In this document: one piece after another, positions 1-4,972 of the stretch
Numbering within the stretch: position 1 is the stretch's first letter
Layout of the letters: each line of letters starts with the position of its first letter
Source of the DNA: Alkalimonas sp.
GTDB taxonomy: Bacteria > Pseudomonadota > Gammaproteobacteria > Enterobacterales > Alteromonadaceae
Direction: 5' to 3'
Assembly: GCA_022565655.1 (NCBI GenBank)
Contig: JAIUMG010000223.1
Span: 1-5,659 of the forward strand
Length of the DNA stretch: 5,659 nt
The notes under the pieces: generated by a model
What the model was told of the DNA's origin: nothing
What the model saw: only the letters and a program-made list of their open reading frames with translations
Database searches by the model: none
Translations under genes and position numbers: made by a program

Positions 1-716
1 AGTGAGCTGCCGACCAGGAAGGCATCTGCATGTTTCGATAGTTGGCGAACCTGCTGGTTGGAATAGATACCGGACTCAGACACCACGGTCGTGCTGGCTG
101 GGATTAACTGTCTAAGCTGTGGGGTGGTGGCCAGATCAGTCGACAGATCACGCAAGTCACGATTGTTGATCCCAATCAGCTGTGCTTTTAAAGCCACCGC
201 ACGTCTGGTTTCTTCTTCATTACTCACTTCGGTCAATACCGTCATCGCTAAGGCTGATGCGACCTCATGCAGCTGACGGTATTCATCATCCGTCAACACC
301 GACAACATGAGCAGCACAGCATCCGCACCGCACAAGCGCCCAAGGTAAACTTGATACGGATCGATGATAAAATCTTTATGCAATAAAGGTTGTTGTACCA
401 AAGCCCGCATTTGGCTTAAGTTGTCATAACTGCCCTGAAAAAACTCCTGGTCTGTTAAGACCGAAATGCAATCTGCATACTGACCATAAACGGTAGAAAG
501 TTCATTCAGATCAAAGCTCTCTCTGATCAACCCTTTAGAGGGAGATGCTTTTTTACACTCCAGAATAAAGCGAGGGCCAGCTTGGCGTAATGTATCCAGG
601 AATTTGCGCTCGGTTTTTTTGACCTCTTGTAAAAACGAATCCAGAGGGCGTTCGGCTTTGAGTCGGGCGACCTCTTGCTGTTTGTGTGCGATGATTTTCT
701 TTAATATATCAGCCAT
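1..716 (-). CDS. trpC: Indole-3-glycerol phosphate synthase, N-terminal part (possibly a TrpCF fusion), cut by window edge
   Basis: This enzyme closes the indole ring, converting carboxyphenylamino-deoxyribulose phosphate to indole-3-glycerol phosphate with loss of CO2 and water, in the cytoplasm. The reading frame starts at ATG 716-714 (MADILKKIIAHKQQEV) and stays open for 238 codons to the window edge. Visible family blocks are ECKKASPSKG (Glu53, Lys55, Ser60), HKDFIIDPYQ (Lys114), LTEVSNEEE (Glu163), GINNRDL (Asn184) and SESG (213-216). These match the known catalytic and phosphate-binding positions of the TIM-barrel enzyme, and numbering agrees with E. coli TrpC. An AAGGAG lies 7 bases before the start, within trpD, and the gene overlaps the end of trpD by 8 bases, so coupled translation is likely. 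Many Gammaproteobacteria fuse TrpF (phosphoribosylanthranilate isomerase) to the C-terminus. The sequence stops near residue 238, so fusion cannot be tested here. Confidence 0.96.
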   Translation of the reverse strand, partial: MADILKKIIAHKQQEVARLKAERPLDSFLQEVKKTERKFLDTLRQAGPRFILECKKASPSKGLIRESFDLNELSTVYGQYADCISVLTDQEFFQGSYDNLSQMRALVQQPLLHKDFIIDPYQVYLGRLCGADAVLLMLSVLTDDEYRQLHEVASALAMTVLTEVSNEEETRRAVALKAQLIGINNRDLRDLSTDLATTPQLRQLIPASTTVVSESGIYSNQQVRQLSKHADAFLVGSS

Positions 717-1719
717 GGGAGATCTCCTTCATGGCTTGCAGGATTTGGTAAGGCTGATCCGTAGCAAGCAATTGTTGAATACTAGCCGTATTGGCTTTTA
801 AGTCATCCCCCTTGCCGCAGATAGCCATCATGGCGGCGACATTAGCCGCGATGGCATCCCGGTGCGCCGGAGCCCCTTGACCTTGTAAGATGGCCAGGCT
901 GGCTTTGGCGTTGTCAGCCGGGCTACCACCAGCCAGTTCGCTGAGCGGTCGCTCGCTTAAACCAAAATCAGTGGGGGTCAGGGTAAATTGATGAATGATA
1001 CCATTGTTCAACTCCGTGATTTCAGTTGGGCCATGCAACGCAATTTCATCGCAGCCACTGCCATGCACCACCCAGGCTTTACGAAGGCCCAATTGCGCTA
1101 ACGCCTCAGCCAGCACAGGTGCTAAGGCTGCATCATACACGCCTAAAAGTTGGTAGCCTGGCGCAGCCGGGTTCACAATGGGGCCAAGTACATTAAACAG
1201 GGTACGTGTTTTCAGCTGCTGCCGAACCGGCATGGCATGACGAATACCGGCGTGATACAAAGGAGCATATAGAAAAGTGCAGCCAGCAAGGGTGAGTGAG
1301 CGTGCCGCTAGCTCTGGTGATAGCTCAATATTCACCCCCAGTGCTTGCAGCAAATCGGATGAACCGGAAGCCGATGAGATGCTACGGTTGCCATGTTTTA
1401 CTACAGACAAACCGGCGGCTGCAGCAACTATGGCTGCAGTGGTTGAGATATTAATGGTATTGCTGCCATCGCCGCCGGTGCCGCAGCAATCAATGCTGTT
1501 GCTGGCATCGCCCGGAAAAGGCACCGCGGCAGATCGCAGCGCTTTGGCGGCACCGGCAACCTCCTCGGCGGCAATGCCGCTAAGCTTGCCTGCCACTAAC
1601 ACGGCGGTTAAATCAATTGAATCGACTTCACCGCGCACCACAGCGCCATAAAAGTCGGTAGCTTCAGCTTGGGTGAAGCTACCGCCATTCAGGCGCTTTT
1701 GTACCAGAGCTGCAATCAT
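709..1719 (-). CDS. trpD: Anthranilate phosphoribosyltransferase
   Basis: TrpD transfers phosphoribose from PRPP to anthranilate, the second step of tryptophan synthesis from chorismate. I chose ATG 1719-1717 (MIAALVQKRLNGG), giving 336 residues, the usual family length. The frame is open upstream to 1836, but that longer version would overlap trpG by 121 bases. The chosen start has AGGAG 6 bases ahead and forms an ATGA overlap with the trpG stop. An N-terminal helical part is followed by the phosphoribosyltransferase core: GTGGDG (80-85, PRPP pyrophosphate), NIST (90-93), KHGNRS (108-113), SGSSD (118-122), HAMPVR (161-166), RTLFNVLGP (172-180) and the acidic pair Asp224-Glu225 expected to bind Mg2+. 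All key motifs are intact. It is a separate gene here, without the TrpG fusion seen in E. coli. The stop overlaps the trpC start by 8 bases. Confidence 0.97.
   Translation of the reverse strand: MIAALVQKRLNGGSFTQAEATDFYGAVVRGEVDSIDLTAVLVAGKLSGIAAEEVAGAAKALRSAAVPFPGDASNSIDCCGTGGDGSNTINISTTAAIVAAAAGLSVVKHGNRSISSASGSSDLLQALGVNIELSPELAARSLTLAGCTFLYAPLYHAGIRHAMPVRQQLKTRTLFNVLGPIVNPAAPGYQLLGVYDAALAPVLAEALAQLGLRKAWVVHGSGCDEIALHGPTEITELNNGIIHQFTLTPTDFGLSERPLSELAGGSPADNAKASLAILQGQGAPAHRDAIAANVAAMMAICGKGDDLKANTASIQQLLATDQPYQILQAMKEISHG
724..729 (-). promoter_or_regulatory. Ribosome binding site of trpC
   Basis: AAGGAG on the minus strand, 7 bases before ATG 716-714 and inside the last codons of trpD. 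It is a good Shine-Dalgarno match and supports the chosen trpC start in the overlap. Confidence 0.8.
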
Positions 1720-2309
1720 GGAGCACTCCTGTTTATTAAATAGTCCAAACTTTGTTTTAATAATGGCTTGCCCAGAGTTGTTAAAATCGACTCTGGGTGA
1801 AACTGAAAACCCAACACCGGCAAACTGCGGTGACAAACTGCCATTGGGATCTGTTGGTAACGAGCAATGACCTCCATCACCTCTGGCACTTCTGTGGCAA
1901 TCAGTGAGTGATAGCGAGCCACAGGAAAGGGCCGGGGCAGGTCGGCAAAGACAGGGTGATCACTGAGCTCAATGGCAGAGGTTTTGCCATGCACGGTTTG
2001 CCCCGCCTGACCAACTTTGCCGCCAAAGTGTTCAACCAGTGCCTGGTGGCCCAGACAAATGCCCAACAATGGTATGGTACCGGCAGCTAAACGGATCAGT
2101 TCAGGCATCGAGCCCGCATGTTCTGGGGCACCTGGGCCTGGGGAAAACACCAATGCCGTGGTATCTGTCTCCTGGCTGATTTGCTGCATAATATAATCGG
2201 CAGGCACCGTATTACGATACAACTTTAAACGATAACCTAATTGCTCAAACTCATCGACCAGGTTGTAGGTGAAGGAGTCCTTGTTATCCAATAAATACAG
2301 GGTAGTCAT
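1716..2309 (-). CDS. trpG: Anthranilate synthase component II, glutamine amidotransferase subunit
   Basis: TrpG hydrolyses glutamine and channels ammonia to TrpE for anthranilate formation. The 197-residue protein is a complete class I glutamine amidotransferase domain. DNKDSFTYNLV (8-18) is the N-terminal signature, SPGPGAP (56-62) follows, GICLGHQ (83-89) holds the nucleophile Cys85, and GFQFHPES (167-174) holds His171 and Glu173 of the triad. The length is that of a stand-alone subunit, with no fused phosphoribosyltransferase. ATG 2309-2307 overlaps the trpE stop as ATGA, and its own stop overlaps the trpD start the same way. This close coupling suits a subunit needed in equal amounts with TrpE. 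The glutaminase could in principle be shared with aminodeoxychorismate synthase (PabA role), as in some bacteria, but its place in the operon argues for a Trp-specific role. Confidence 0.97.
   Translation of the reverse strand: MTTLYLLDNKDSFTYNLVDEFEQLGYRLKLYRNTVPADYIMQQISQETDTTALVFSPGPGAPEHAGSMPELIRLAAGTIPLLGICLGHQALVEHFGGKVGQAGQTVHGKTSAIELSDHPVFADLPRPFPVARYHSLIATEVPEVMEVIARYQQIPMAVCHRSLPVLGFQFHPESILTTLGKPLLKQSLDYLINRSAP
1726..1730 (-). promoter_or_regulatory. Ribosome binding site of trpD
   Basis: AGGAG on the minus strand, 6 bases before ATG 1719-1717 and within the end of trpG. It decides the trpD start in favour of the 336-residue form over the 375-residue open frame. Confidence 0.8.
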
Positions 2310-3892
2310 AGCCCCTCCAGCGCATCAGCGGTTTGAATGGCTTTAATGACAGCCTGAGCTTTGTTACGGGTTTCATCCGCTTCGGCTTGCGGGTCGGAAT
2401 CAAATACCACGCCGGCACCGGCCTGAATAGATGCAATGCCATCTTGCACATAAGCTGAGCGGATGACTATGCAGCTGTCAAAGTCTCCCTGACCGGTCAA
2501 ATAACCGACCGCGCCTCCATAACTACCACGGCGTTTTTTCTCGACATACCGCACCAGTTCTGCCGCCTTTACTTTCGGTGCGCCAACCAGGGTTCCCATA
2601 TTCATACAAGCCTGATAGGCATGTAGGGCATCCAGCTCGGGTTTTAAGGTGCCAATCACCCGCGATACCAGATGCATGACGTAAGAGTATCGATCCACTT
2701 TCAATAACTCTTTGACATAACGGCTACCCGGTACCGCGATCCGAGCGACATCATTGCGGGCAAGATCAACCAGCATCAGATGTTCGGCTTTTTCTTTTTC
2801 ATCCTGACGCAACTCCAGCTCAATGCGGCTATCCAGATCCGGGTCAATACGGCCATCCGCATGAAAACCTCGCCGTCTGGTACCTGCTATCGGGTAAATT
2901 TCGACCTGACGGTTGCTGGCATCAAACTTTAGTGCCGATTCAGGCGAGGCGCCAAACAAGGTAAAAGAAGGATCCTGCATAAAAAACATGTAGGGGCTGG
3001 GATTCAGTTGTTTTAGTCTGGCATAAGCAGTGAGTGGGTGTGGGCATGGCAACTGAAAACATCGAGAAGGCACCACCTGGAAAATATCGCCACAGACAAT
3101 GTGTTGCTTTAAATGCGTGACTTGTTGTTTAAACTCATGATCGGAAATATCGACCGTAGCATCCTGCGTTGAGTCGGCTGGGGTACCAGGCTGGAATCGA
3201 TGTCTCTGCTGTGCCAGTTGCTTTAATTGCTCTAGCCGTTTGCCAATCGCAAAGCAGTTGGCTGCAGCCTGCTCACCACAAAATACATTGCCAATAACTT
3301 TACTGGTTTTGGCCTGATGATCCATCACCAGCATGGTTTCAGCCAGATAAAATAAATAATCAGGGCATTGATTATCGCCTTCAGGCACGTCTGGTAATTG
3401 CTCGACATTGGCCACCATATCGTAGCCAATGACACCGCCAAGAAACACCGCAAAGGCTTCATCGCTCTGACTCAACAACTCTTCCCGGATACGGCGTAAG
3501 ACACTAAAGGGGTTGGGTACCTGTAACCGGCTGACTTCATCCAATAGCGGATCCGCTTCGGCGTAGCGCACAATTAACTGCTCGGCATCCAGCTCTATGC
3601 TGGCTTCGGTCTGCAGTTTATCGGCTAGAAAAGGCAGTAAGGTGGCCCCATTTGGGCTGATGGCCTGCAGGGTGACGATAGAGCCAACACACTCGATGCG
3701 CAAGGCCGCATCAATCAACATCAGGCTTTTCAGGTTGTCCTTACTGTCTATTTCGGCAGATTCCAGCAGCAATGAGTAGTTGCTGGTGGCAGCCAGTTGC
3801 TGATAGCAGGACAGTGGATCCTGCTGGTAATCCAGCGGCATCGCAATGCTGGCAACTTCACCGGCTTGCTCGGTAATATGACTGAAAATCAT
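2306..3892 (-). CDS. trpE: Anthranilate synthase component I
   Basis: TrpE binds chorismate and, with ammonia supplied by TrpG, forms anthranilate and pyruvate, the committed step of the pathway. The protein is 528 residues, close to the usual ~520. The N-terminal domain carries LLESAEIDS (42-50), the element that with NPSPYM (297-302) forms the tryptophan feedback site in enteric TrpE; both are intact, so feedback inhibition is expected. The C-terminal chorismate-binding domain shows IYPIAGTR (332-339), HLMLVDLARND (371-381), GAPKV (437-441), QAGAGVV (490-496) and EADETRNKA (504-512), including the Mg2+-site acidic residues. The start ATG 3892-3890 has AGGGA 5 bases upstream and gives an N-terminus of normal length. 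The gene lies 32 bases after the attenuator terminator and overlaps trpG by 4 bases. Nothing is broken or missing. Confidence 0.98.
   Translation of the reverse strand: MIFSHITEQAGEVASIAMPLDYQQDPLSCYQQLAATSNYSLLLESAEIDSKDNLKSLMLIDAALRIECVGSIVTLQAISPNGATLLPFLADKLQTEASIELDAEQLIVRYAEADPLLDEVSRLQVPNPFSVLRRIREELLSQSDEAFAVFLGGVIGYDMVANVEQLPDVPEGDNQCPDYLFYLAETMLVMDHQAKTSKVIGNVFCGEQAAANCFAIGKRLEQLKQLAQQRHRFQPGTPADSTQDATVDISDHEFKQQVTHLKQHIVCGDIFQVVPSRCFQLPCPHPLTAYARLKQLNPSPYMFFMQDPSFTLFGASPESALKFDASNRQVEIYPIAGTRRRGFHADGRIDPDLDSRIELELRQDEKEKAEHLMLVDLARNDVARIAVPGSRYVKELLKVDRYSYVMHLVSRVIGTLKPELDALHAYQACMNMGTLVGAPKVKAAELVRYVEKKRRGSYGGAVGYLTGQGDFDSCIVIRSAYVQDGIASIQAGAGVVFDSDPQAEADETRNKAQAVIKAIQTADALEGL
2312..2318 (-). 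promoter_or_regulatory. Ribosome binding site of trpG
   Basis: GGAGGGG on the minus strand within the last codons of trpE. Its GGAGG core ends 4 bases before ATG 2309-2307, a slightly short but strong Shine-Dalgarno that would support coupled translation at the ATGA overlap. Confidence 0.7.
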
Positions 3893-3897
3893 ACATT

Positions 3898-3902
3898 TCC
3901 CT
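3898..3902 (-). promoter_or_regulatory. Ribosome binding site of trpE
   Basis: AGGGA on the minus strand, 5 bases before ATG 3892-3890. It is a moderate Shine-Dalgarno match and lies downstream of the attenuator, so it is present only in read-through transcripts. Confidence 0.55.
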
Positions 3903-3924
3903 GTCAGTTCGTCGAAAAATAGGT

Positions 3925-3956
3925 AAAAAAAAGCCCGTTTCTTTTGGAAACGGGCT
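3925..3956 (-). terminator. trp attenuator terminator (3:4 hairpin)
   Basis: On the minus strand AGCCCGTTTC pairs perfectly with GAAACGGGCT across a CAAAA loop, giving a 10-bp stem. Eight consecutive T follow, the first shared with the stem end. This is a textbook intrinsic terminator. It lies after the Trp-rich leader ORF and 32 bases before trpE, so it serves as the regulated stop for the operon. The A-run side is upstream on the plus strand, so it should not terminate rightward transcription. Confidence 0.95.
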
Positions 3957-4008
3957 CAGGTTATTAAAGCTAAAACAACGCCTACAACACACGCCCGTTG
4001 GGAGTGTG
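3925..4008 (-). promoter_or_regulatory. trp transcription attenuator, regions 1 to 4
   Basis: Four pairing segments can be read on the minus strand. Region 1 is CACACTCCC (4008-4000). Region 2 covers AACGGGC (3999-3993) and the following GTGTG to 3988. Region 3 is AGCCCGTTTC (3956-3947) and region 4 is GAAACGGGCT (3941-3932). Regions 1 and 2 form a hairpin of CACACTCCC with GGGCGTGTG, with one T/C mismatch and an AAC loop. Region 2 AACGGGC is also exactly complementary to GCCCGTT of region 3 (7 bp), and the same AACGGGC recurs in region 4. The 2:3 pairing is therefore the antiterminator competing with the 3:4 terminator. By the known trp mechanism, a ribosome stalled at the Trp codons should leave region 2 free and permit read-through. 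A ribosome reaching the stop at 3984-3982 should cover region 2 and allow termination. Confidence 0.88.
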
Positions 4009-4056
4009 CCACCACCAGTTGATTGCAGTGAATGAACAAGCGTTTAGAAGTTGCAT
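3982..4056 (-). CDS. trpL: trp operon leader peptide
   Basis: A 25-codon frame runs from ATG 4056-4054 to TAG 3984-3982 and encodes 24 residues: MQLLNACSFTAIN, then three consecutive Trp (14-16), then HTPNGRVL. Its position between the trp promoter and an intrinsic terminator, and the Trp triplet, identify it as the ribosome-sensing leader. An in-frame TGA lies four codons upstream, so this ATG is the only ATG start available. The Shine-Dalgarno is weak: only AAAG a few bases before the start. Eight codons lie between the last Trp and the stop, and codons 20-22 (Asn-Gly-Arg) themselves form the region 2 segment of the attenuator. In E. coli trpL only three codons follow the Trp pair. The peptide itself probably has no function beyond being translated. 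Confidence 0.9.
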   Translation of the reverse strand: MQLLNACSFTAINWWWHTPNGRVL

Positions 4057-4091
4057 TAGCTTTAATCACGTTCTTAGTTTTCGTTTGTGCT

Positions 4092-4120
4092 ATAAAACCG
4101 CGAATTTCGACTCAGGTCAA
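4092..4120 (-). promoter_or_regulatory. trp operon promoter
   Basis: On the minus strand TTGACC (4120-4115, five of six consensus bases) is separated by 17 bases from TTTTAT (4097-4092, four of six). Transcription would begin near 4085, leaving about 28 bases before the leader ATG, much like E. coli trp. I see no convincing TrpR operator across it. Confidence 0.7.
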
Positions 4121-4142
4121 GTAGTGCGGCAAGAAATTTTTG

Positions 4143-4155
4143 CGCAGATACTGCG
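4143..4155. repeat. Short perfect palindrome, possible operator
   Basis: CGCAG (4143-4147) and CTGCG (4151-4155) flank ATA. The centre is about 64 bases upstream of the predicted trp start and upstream of the rightward promoter, so it could bind a regulator of either gene. The arms are only 5 bp and chance occurrence is quite possible. Confidence 0.3.
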
Positions 4156-4170
4156 TTTAATTCTGCATTA

Positions 4171-4200
4171 TACACATGCAAATGTCTGGATGGCTATAAT
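4171..4200 (+). promoter_or_regulatory. Promoter of the barrel protein gene
   Basis: A perfect TATAAT lies at 4195-4200. The best -35 is TACACA at 4171-4176 (four of six consensus bases) with an 18-base spacer. The start would be near 4207, giving a 5' untranslated stretch of about 76 bases. It faces away from the trp promoter, with predicted starts about 120 bases apart. The weak -35 suggests dependence on an activator or only moderate strength. Confidence 0.55.
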
Positions 4201-4216
4201 TTGCCGTAAGCAAATT
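4198..4216. repeat. Inverted repeat overlapping the barrel gene promoter start
   Basis: AATTTGC (4198-4204) and GCAAATT (4210-4216) are perfect 7-bp inverted arms around CGTAA. The left arm overlaps the last bases of the TATAAT box and the expected start falls in the spacer, the usual place for a repressor operator. A further GCAAAT half at 4178-4183 lies 32 bases upstream of the right-arm GCAAAT, about three helical turns. I cannot assign it to a known regulator. Confidence 0.45.
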
Positions 4217-4268
4217 CAGAGTTGGTTCAGTTATGTAACGTTAATGTGCGTTTTTTTAGTAATTATTT

Positions 4269-4273
4269 AGGGG
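4269..4273 (+). promoter_or_regulatory. Ribosome binding site of the barrel protein gene
   Basis: AGGGG ends 9 bases before ATG 4283. It is an acceptable Shine-Dalgarno match and supports this start, which also yields a complete signal peptide. Confidence 0.6.
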
Positions 4274-4282
4274 TTGTTGTAA

Positions 4283-4924
4283 ATGCTATTCTCACTCAGG
4301 ATTAGAGCACTACTATGTTCAGTCTCTCTGTTGTTAACTGGGTTTGCAGCAATGGCTGCTGAAAAACCAATGGATTGGCCTGCCATTAATCGAACAAACG
4401 CAGCAGATACCTCTTATGCAACGCCTAGTTACCAGACATATACTTCAGCTCGGTCATCCCGGTTTGGTTGGGTCATTGCTGCCCAAACCGAATGGATGGA
4501 TGCCGCGCCCTATACGGGGCTGTATCTGGCTGCTCAGGCAATGCAGGCGGGGTATTACACCGAAATCGGTGTTTTTGGTCAGCGTTTACCAAGGGATGGT
4601 GATGGTATGCCTGATAAGACCCGCTACTTTATGTCGGTTCGTTTTGGCATGGATAGCACGATCAGCCCTTATGCTAAGTTAGGTTTTAACCCCTTGCACC
4701 TGTTTAATGACTCGGATGAGATGCGATTGGATATGCATGCTCAGGCCGGTATCAGCTGGCAACTACCGCAGCTGTTTCGATTGGATCTCTACGGCGCAGT
4801 TCATTCATTAGAGTACCGGAGGCCATACGATCCTAACCTGCATGCTTTTGACCGAGGCATGCAATCCTCCTTTCAGCGACAAAATCAATTTGCTGCAGGG
4901 GTTAGAATCAACATGGTGTTTTAG
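4283..4924 (+). CDS. Secreted protein, predicted small outer-membrane beta-barrel, family not recognised
   Basis: The 213-residue product begins with a clear Sec signal peptide: Arg at 6 and 8, a hydrophobic stretch at 9-23 (ALLCSVSLLLTGFAA), and AMAA before Glu27, with cleavage likely after residue 25 or 26. Cys12 is not in a lipobox. The mature part alternates aromatic and small residues in likely beta strands, such as 79-98, 114-123, 147-160 and 164-178. It ends in FAAGVRINMVF (203-213), and a terminal Phe with alternating hydrophobic residues is the usual BAM-recognition signature of outer-membrane proteins. Roughly eight strands could fit, so a small barrel of porin-like or structural type is plausible. 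I do not recognise a family and propose no substrate. It has its own promoter facing away from trp. No terminator separates it from the next gene, so the two may be partly cotranscribed. Confidence 0.8.
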   Translation: MLFSLRIRALLCSVSLLLTGFAAMAAEKPMDWPAINRTNAADTSYATPSYQTYTSARSSRFGWVIAAQTEWMDAAPYTGLYLAAQAMQAGYYTEIGVFGQRLPRDGDGMPDKTRYFMSVRFGMDSTISPYAKLGFNPLHLFNDSDEMRLDMHAQAGISWQLPQLFRLDLYGAVHSLEYRRPYDPNLHAFDRGMQSSFQRQNQFAAGVRINMVF

Positions 4925-4942
4925 GATATTACTGGCAAATTA

Positions 4943-4951
4943 TGCGATAAT
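4943..4951 (+). promoter_or_regulatory. Possible extended -10 promoter of the PHP nuclease gene
   Basis: TGCGATAAT matches the extended -10 pattern TGnTATAAT with one change. No good -35 is present 16-18 bases upstream. If used, transcription would start near 4958, giving a very short leader before ATG 4973. The call is tentative. Confidence 0.35.
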
Positions 4952-4968
4952 ACTCCTCAATCAGGAGT
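4952..4968 (+). promoter_or_regulatory. Hairpin covering the ribosome binding site of the PHP nuclease gene
   Basis: ACTCCT (4952-4957) pairs perfectly with AGGAGT (4963-4968) across a 5-base loop. The right arm includes AGGAG (4963-4967), the Shine-Dalgarno 5 bases before ATG 4973. In transcripts reading through from the upstream gene the site could be masked. It is not a terminator, because only TTT follows. Confidence 0.45.
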
Positions 4969-4972
4969 TTGT

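Larger units (their letters stand above)
4121..4282. other. Divergent control region between trp operon and barrel gene
   Basis: This stretch between the trp promoter and the plus-strand barrel gene is AT-rich. It contains a CGCAG-ATA-CTGCG palindrome (4143-4155), a TGCAT/ATGCA inverted repeat (4164-4180), the rightward promoter (4171-4200), the AATTTGC/GCAAATT inverted repeat (4198-4216) and the 8-bp palindrome TAACGTTA (4236-4243). I see no gene in it. A plus-strand open frame at 3998-4270 runs across the trp leader and promoter and does not look coding. Confidence 0.6.

Noticed and set aside
1277..1651. Plus-strand open frame of 124 codons opposite trpD
   Set aside because: It is a shadow of the trpD codons with a low-complexity Ala/Ser/Pro composition and no ribosome site or family motif.
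1720..1836. Longer N-terminus for trpD
   Set aside because: The frame is open upstream, but the extra residues overlap trpG by over 100 bases, have no family similarity, and the start at 1719 has the ribosome site and the ATGA overlap.
4110..4127. Possible TrpR operator over the -35 of the trp promoter
   Set aside because: About ten of eighteen positions agree with the E. coli trp operator, mostly in one half. The stretch is not a palindrome, so it is not supported.
4176..4183. ATGCAAAT octamer
   Set aside because: It matches a eukaryotic transcription factor site by chance; the context is bacterial and only its GCAAAT part is of possible interest.
3998..4270. Plus-strand open frame of 90 codons
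   Set aside because: It runs antisense across the trp leader and promoter and over the rightward promoter, has no recognisable protein features, and ends just before the ribosome site of the real gene.
4306..4321. Lipoprotein signal at Cys12 of the barrel protein
   Set aside because: The residue before Cys is Leu and only eleven residues precede it, so it does not fit a lipobox. The AMAA site fits signal peptidase I.
4344..4682. Second plus-strand frame inside the barrel gene
   Set aside because: It lacks a ribosome site and plausible protein features. The enclosing frame has a signal peptide and an outer-membrane C-terminus.
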